Assembly (NCBI GenBank): GCA_018857735.1
Contig: JABMCL010003852.1
Coordinates: 382,501-446,500, forward strand
Length of the DNA stretch: 64,000 nt
Source of the DNA: Alviniconcha marisindica
Lineage: Eukaryota > Mollusca > Gastropoda > Provannidae
Reading direction: 5' to 3'
The notes beneath the pieces were generated by a model. That model saw only the letters and a list, made by a program, of their open reading frames with translations, was not told where the DNA came from and searched no databases. Positions 12,000 to 64,000 of this stretch are shown here, piece by piece (position 1 is the first letter of the stretch; every line of letters starts with the position of its first letter). Made by a program: the position numbers and the translations under genes.

Positions 12000-13160
12000 C
12001 AAGCACCTTGTCTGCGTCTGTGCTGTTTGAAGCAGGAGTCTGAACATGCTGAACAAGCAAACACGCGCTTGTCTAAGTGGGTACAGAGCTGTCTGGGTCT
12101 GTGCTGTTTGAAGCAGGAGTTTGAACATGCTGAACAAGCGAACATGCGCTTGTCTAAGTGGGTACAGAGCTGTCTGGGTCTGTGCTGTTTGAAGCAGGAG
12201 TTTGAACATGCTGAACAAGCGGACACGCCTTGTCTAAGTGGGTACAGAGCTGTCTGGATCTGTGCTGTTTGAAGCAGGAGTCTGAACATGCTGAACAAGC
12301 GGACACGCACTTGTCTAAGTGGGTACAGAGCTGTCTGGATCTGTGCTGTTTGAAGCAGGAGTCTGAACATGCTGAACAAGCGGACACGCACTTGTCTAAG
12401 TGGGCACAGAGCTGTCTGGATCTGTGCTGTTTGAAGCAGGAGTCTGAACATGCTGAACAAGCGGACACGCACTTGTCTAAGTGAGGGAACAGAGCCTTTT
12501 CTGGGGGGATCTGTGCTGTTTGAAGCAGGAGTCTGAACATGCTGAACAAGCGGACACGCACTTGTCTAAGTGGGCACAGAGCTGTCTGGATCTGTGCTGT
12601 TTGAAGCAGGAGTCTGAACATGCAGAACAAGCGGACACGCACTTGTCTAAGTGGGCACAGAGCTGTCTGGATCTGTGCTGTTTGAAGCAGGAGTCTGAAC
12701 ATGCTGAACAAGCGGACACGCACTTGTCTAAGTGGGCACAGAGCTGTCTGGATCTGTGCTGTTTGAAGCAGGAGTCTGAACATGCAGAACAAGCGGACAC
12801 GCACTTGTCTAAGTGGGCACAGAGCTGTCTGGATCTGTGCTGTTTGAAGCAGGAGTCTGAACATGCTGAACAAGCGGACACGCACTTGTCTAAGTGGGCA
12901 CAGAGCTGTCTGGATCTGTGCTGTTTGAAGCAGGAGTCTGAACATGCAGAACAAGCGGACACGCACTTGTCTAAGTGGGCACAGAGCTGTCTGGATCTGT
13001 GCTGTTTGAAGCAGGAGTCTGAACATGCTGAACAAGCGGACACGCACTTGTCTAAGTGGGCACAGAGCTGTCTGGATCTGTGCTGTTTGAAGCAGGAGTC
13101 TGAACATGCTGAACAAGCGGACACGCACTTGTCTAAGTGGGCACAGGAGCTATCTGGCTA
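12000..13160. repeat. 81-bp minisatellite, about 14 units
   Basis: Unit CTGTGCTGTTTGAAGCAGGA G, TCTGAACATGCTGAACAAGC and GGACACGCACTTGTCTAAGT GGG. The period is exactly 81 bp. It is disturbed once at about 12480–12512 (GAGGGAACAGAGCCTTTTCT). Since 81 is divisible by three, long frames stay open on both strands; I do not call them genes. Confidence 0.95.
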
Positions 13161-13316
13161 AAAACAAAAGGTCAGTTGCAGCCTCCCAGTAAACAGGCCA
13201 CATCTGATTCAGAAGCGTTTTCATTATGGCCAGTAACGGATGGTGTGCTGTCAGAATCTTCAGACTGTACATGCCAGATCCAACTTCCTGCCTCCGATTC
13301 GGTTCATTTTTTCAAA

Positions 13317-13452
13317 GATGCCAGGTGAGAGTTACTATAGGTGATTCAGGTCTTTGCTGCTGTGTTTGTCTGATGTCTTTCAAGCACTAATTTTAACTTC
13401 TTTTGCTTGGTGATTCTATACAAGTGCTCCACAACTCTTTCTGTTTCAGATT
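13317..13452 (+). repeat. Interspersed repeat family X, copy 1 (GT…AG-shaped core)
   Basis: GCCAGGTGAGAGTTACTATA to CTGTTTCAGAT. It is related over about 130 bp to 21420–21548 and 37636–37770, all in the same orientation, and lies just 3' of the OPLAH stop. Confidence 0.7.
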
Positions 13453-13485
13453 ATATTTCTCTCCACACAGCCTGTGACAGAGTCT

Positions 13486-55953
<42,468 letters not shown>

Positions 55954-56036
55954 GCTGTTGTTTTATCCACATACAGTTCACTGACGGGATAGCTTCTGCT
56001 CATTCCTAATCGGTTCAGTTGACGAGCAAGGTCAAA
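55954..56036. promoter_or_regulatory. Putative bidirectional promoter of OPLAH and NDUFS3
   Basis: Only 83 bp separate the OPLAH ATG (minus strand) from the NDUFS3 ATG (plus strand), so both transcripts must start in or beside this interval and may overlap. I see no TATA box. CAAGGTCA at 56027–56034 resembles an extended nuclear-receptor half-site of the ERR type, which is common in vertebrate respiratory genes. AAAATGGCG at 56034–56042, over the NDUFS3 start, resembles the YY1 core. The head-to-head layout is seen directly; the factor assignments are inference. Confidence 0.75.
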
Positions 56037-61316
<5,280 letters not shown>

Positions 61317-61885
61317 AACATTTTATTCCCAGTTTGGAGGGAAAGTTTGATAATTATGGTGTGAAACATTGCCATTGAAAATAGCCTGGGTGGGGACAAA
61401 CAGAAGAACATTATGCCTGTGGCTAGTGTCAAGTTACATTCTGTGCACCATTGTGCATATTGAAAGTTAGTCATTTTGGTCCTGAGGTAACAATGTTTAG
61501 TGGGTCCTTACAGATCCAGGTTTTTCTCCCTGCTGTTACAGGGGAGAACACTGGAGGATTTCAGGAAAAGGGGCTGAAAGTGTTATGCATCAACATGCCT
61601 GTGGGCTAAAAGAATAAACATGCGTCACTTCAGGTGAGGAGTTAGTCAGTTTTGTTGTCTGCAGACTGATTTGAAAGCAGTTTTTTACGATGTAAACTGG
61701 TTTTCTGTTATGAGACAGTGAGCCAGGCTATTGCTTCAACAGGTATCAGGTCTCCAAGCTTTCTCATAACTATTCTGCGATTATTGTTTGCATTTGAAGA
61801 TATAGTGATAGAAGAGAAAGATTAAACATGGTATGTTTTTCTTTTTTGTACTGTGTAAAAATTGTTAATAAAATTAGTGTTTTTG
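61317..61885 (+). other. NDUFS3: 3' UTR of NDUFS3 with two poly(A) signals
   Basis: Non-coding sequence after the stop contains AATAAA at 61613–61618 and a second AATAAA at 61867–61872, the latter followed by GTGTTTTTGTCC and TGTTTGATGTGT. Alternative polyadenylation is possible. No other gene is seen here. Confidence 0.6.
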
Positions 61886-62144
61886 TCCAAAATCAGGTGT
61901 TTGATGTGTATGGGTGCACACACGTGAATATGTGCCTAATTTTTATGGTCATTTCACATAAGAGCTTAGGGAATTCATCTGGCACCTCTTTCAACAGTTA
62001 ATGAATTACACACAGGGGAAGAGTGAATACAAGATGCAAAACAACGACTGCAGCTGCTCTTTAAAATAACATTTAATACAATTTGTCATACAAGTTAATC
62101 CTGCAAGTCAGTTTGCCTTTCTCGACAACAACACATGCAAACAA

Positions 62145-62380
62145 ATGACCGTTGTGGTGGCATGGCTGAGAAGCTAAGGCACAGGACTTTGATCTGGATC
62201 AAGAACTTGTGGGCTTGAAGCTTTGATATGGCAATGAGGGGCATTCTCTTGCCTCTCCTTAATCTCAGGGTGTAGACTCGGTGTCTAGTCCCTGGGACGA
62301 GAGTGTCTAGTCCTTCGGATGAGGTAACAACTGAGGTCACACGGGCGGCAGGCACCCACATAACCCACAACATAGAAAAA
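62145..62380 (+). mobile_element. Second SINE-like family, diverged copy
   Basis: GTGGCATGGCTGAGAAGCTA AGGCACAGGACTTTGATC could be a degraded tRNA-like head. AGTCCTTCGGATGAGGTAAC AACTGAGGTC is the core of a SINE type widespread in aquatic invertebrates. It lies between the NDUFS3 3' end and the LINE-derived array. Confidence 0.55.
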
Positions 62381-62689
62381 ATGACCTAGCAACATTCTGT
62401 AGAAATTCTAGCAGTGTCGGATGCTTTTGCTGGGTGAAGTAGCAATATAATATCTATCACAGCCGGCTATGTCAGATGAGATGCAGTGGCCTTAATTTTT
62501 CATGGTAAGATTCCTGTTTGGGACGATAAAGTACACGTGCACACAATACACCACAAGAAGAAGGACATCAACAACAAAAGAACAGCTGTAGTGAGGTTCA
62601 CACTGAGTTGACACAAGAAGACAACTAGTGTCAACAAGATGCTGCTTGCTGGCCCACACAGCCAGAATGGAAGAAAGTGGCCATAAACA

Positions 62690-63540
62690 TCATGCTACAG
62701 ACTATCACTACTAGCACAGTGAAAGTAGTATGCCTTGATCTCCATCAGCCATCTGGCCCAAATAGGATGCCATTCAAGAGAATCACCTACAGGATGAGAC
62801 TACAGAGCCAACAGCTTTTTTCCTGGGACCATCAGGGATTGGATCAATCTGCCTCTGCCACCAGCCACAATCATCGTGCCACAGTGAAGGCAGCATGTGC
62901 TGATCTCCATCTACCAGATCCCACCATTCAAGAGAATCACTTACAGGACAAAGCTACAGAAACTATGTAGTTTCTTTCCTGGAACCATCAGGGATTGGAA
63001 CAATCTACCTCTGCCACTAGCCACAATCATTGTGTTACGGCAGACGATCAGGACTAGCATAGCAAAAGTAGCATGTGCTGGACTCCCTCAGCCATATACT
63101 GGAGCCCCAAGAGGATTCAAGAGAATCGCCTACTGGACAAGACTACAGAGCCGACAGCTTCTTTCCTGGGACCATCAGGGATTGGAACAAATCTACCTCT
63201 GCCACTGGCTGCAATACTGGCACAGTGAAAGCAGCCTGTGCTGATCTCCACCAGCCGTCTACCAGATCCTGCCATGCAAGAGAATCACCTACAGGACAAG
63301 ACTACCTCTGCCACCGGCCACAATACTGGCACAGTGAAAGCAGAAGGTGCTGATCTCCATCAACCATCTACCAGATCCCATCAGTCAAGAGAATCACCTA
63401 CAGGACAAGACTACACAAACTACAACTTCTTCCCTGACACCATCAGGGATTGGAACACTTTACCTCAGCCACTGGGCCAGGACCTGTCCCTGGGGTTGGA
63501 ACCTTGCACTGCGAAAGAGCCTGCCCTCACTCAATAGTCC
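62690..63540 (+). repeat. Tandem array of a LINE ORF2 3' end, about 5 units
   Basis: Each unit encodes a variant of RITYRTRLQ then SFFPGTIRDWNNLPLPLA, typical of the last residues of non-LTR retrotransposon ORF2 proteins. Copies start near 62771, 62930, 63117, 63280 (shortened) and 63385. The frame changes between units, so there is no continuous protein. The last unit continues into a stop and 3' UTR-like sequence. Confidence 0.75.
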
Positions 63541-63619
63541 CGTTCCCTGCTGCTGTGTGCAACCCTCCAAAGTGCCAGACCGGCCAGAATTGATCTGACA
63601 GTGCTCGCATAAAGGAAAA

Positions 63620-64000
63620 CGAAGGGTGATTGTCCAGAAGACTGTACACTGGGAAGTAAGGAGGTCCTATGCCAGGGAAGAACAACTGAACAGAAGACTG
63701 TACACTGGAAAATTAAGAGGATCTAAACTGGGGAAGAACTACTGAACAAAAGACTGTACACTGGGAAGTTAGGAGGCTCTGCACCCAGGAAGAACTAGTG
63801 AATAGGAGACTGCACACTGGAAAGTTAGGAGGATCTAAGCCAGGGAAGAATTATTGAATAGGAGGCTGCACACTGGAAAGTTAGGAGGATCTAAACCAGG
63901 GCAGAACTATTGAATAGGAGACTGCACACTGGAAAGTTAGAAGGATCTAAGCCAGGGGAGAACTATTGAATAGGAGACTGCACACTGGAAAGTTAGAAGG
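63620..64000 (+). repeat. About 57-bp minisatellite, at least 7 units, running off the window
   Basis: Unit GAGACTGCACACTGGAAAGT TAGGAGGATCTAAGCCAGGG AAGAACTATTGAATAG. Probably part of the 3' UTR of the retrotransposon upstream; it continues past the window end. Confidence 0.9.

Noticed and set aside
12154..13161. Cys-rich repeat protein candidates on both strands
   Set aside because: The 81-bp minisatellite keeps several frames open at once, with no start context or conserved domain.
62095..62373. Short open frame on the minus strand downstream of NDUFS3
   Set aside because: It overlaps a SINE-like segment and shows no protein similarity that I recognise.

Overview
The window is nuclear DNA from an animal. 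It has multi-exon genes with GT–AG introns, tRNA-derived SINEs, non-LTR retrotransposon remnants and very abundant micro- and minisatellites. The SINE type, retrotransposon type and repeat load suggest a marine lophotrochozoan, probably a gastropod mollusc. That placement is inference; the two recognised proteins fit any animal.

Layout: (1) 1–6.9 kb, plus strand: the last five coding exons, 3' UTR and poly(A) signal of a gene whose 5' part lies outside the window; I do not recognise its protein. (2) 6.9–13.5 kb: gene-free, minisatellite-rich DNA between two convergent genes. (3) 13,486–55,953, minus strand: a complete 32-exon 5-oxoprolinase (OPLAH) gene. Every exon joins in phase except exon 9, which carries one extra base. 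(4) 55,954–56,036: an 83-bp interval between two opposed start codons. (5) 56,037–61,316, plus strand: a complete six-exon NDUFS3 gene (mitochondrial complex I). (6) 61.9–64 kb: a SINE, then a tandem array built from the 3' end of a non-LTR retrotransposon, running off the window.

The two complete genes do not share a pathway. OPLAH is a cytosolic enzyme of the gamma-glutamyl (glutathione) cycle and NDUFS3 is a core subunit of respiratory complex I, but they sit head to head and very probably share a bidirectional promoter.

The most unusual signal is in the introns. Many intronic minisatellites are not random: their repeat unit straddles an exon–intron junction, so the array consists of copies of an exon end plus its splice site, stacked on the intron side of the real junction. 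I see this at about a dozen junctions in all three genes, on both strands, at donors and acceptors. OPLAH intron 12 has one such array at each end.
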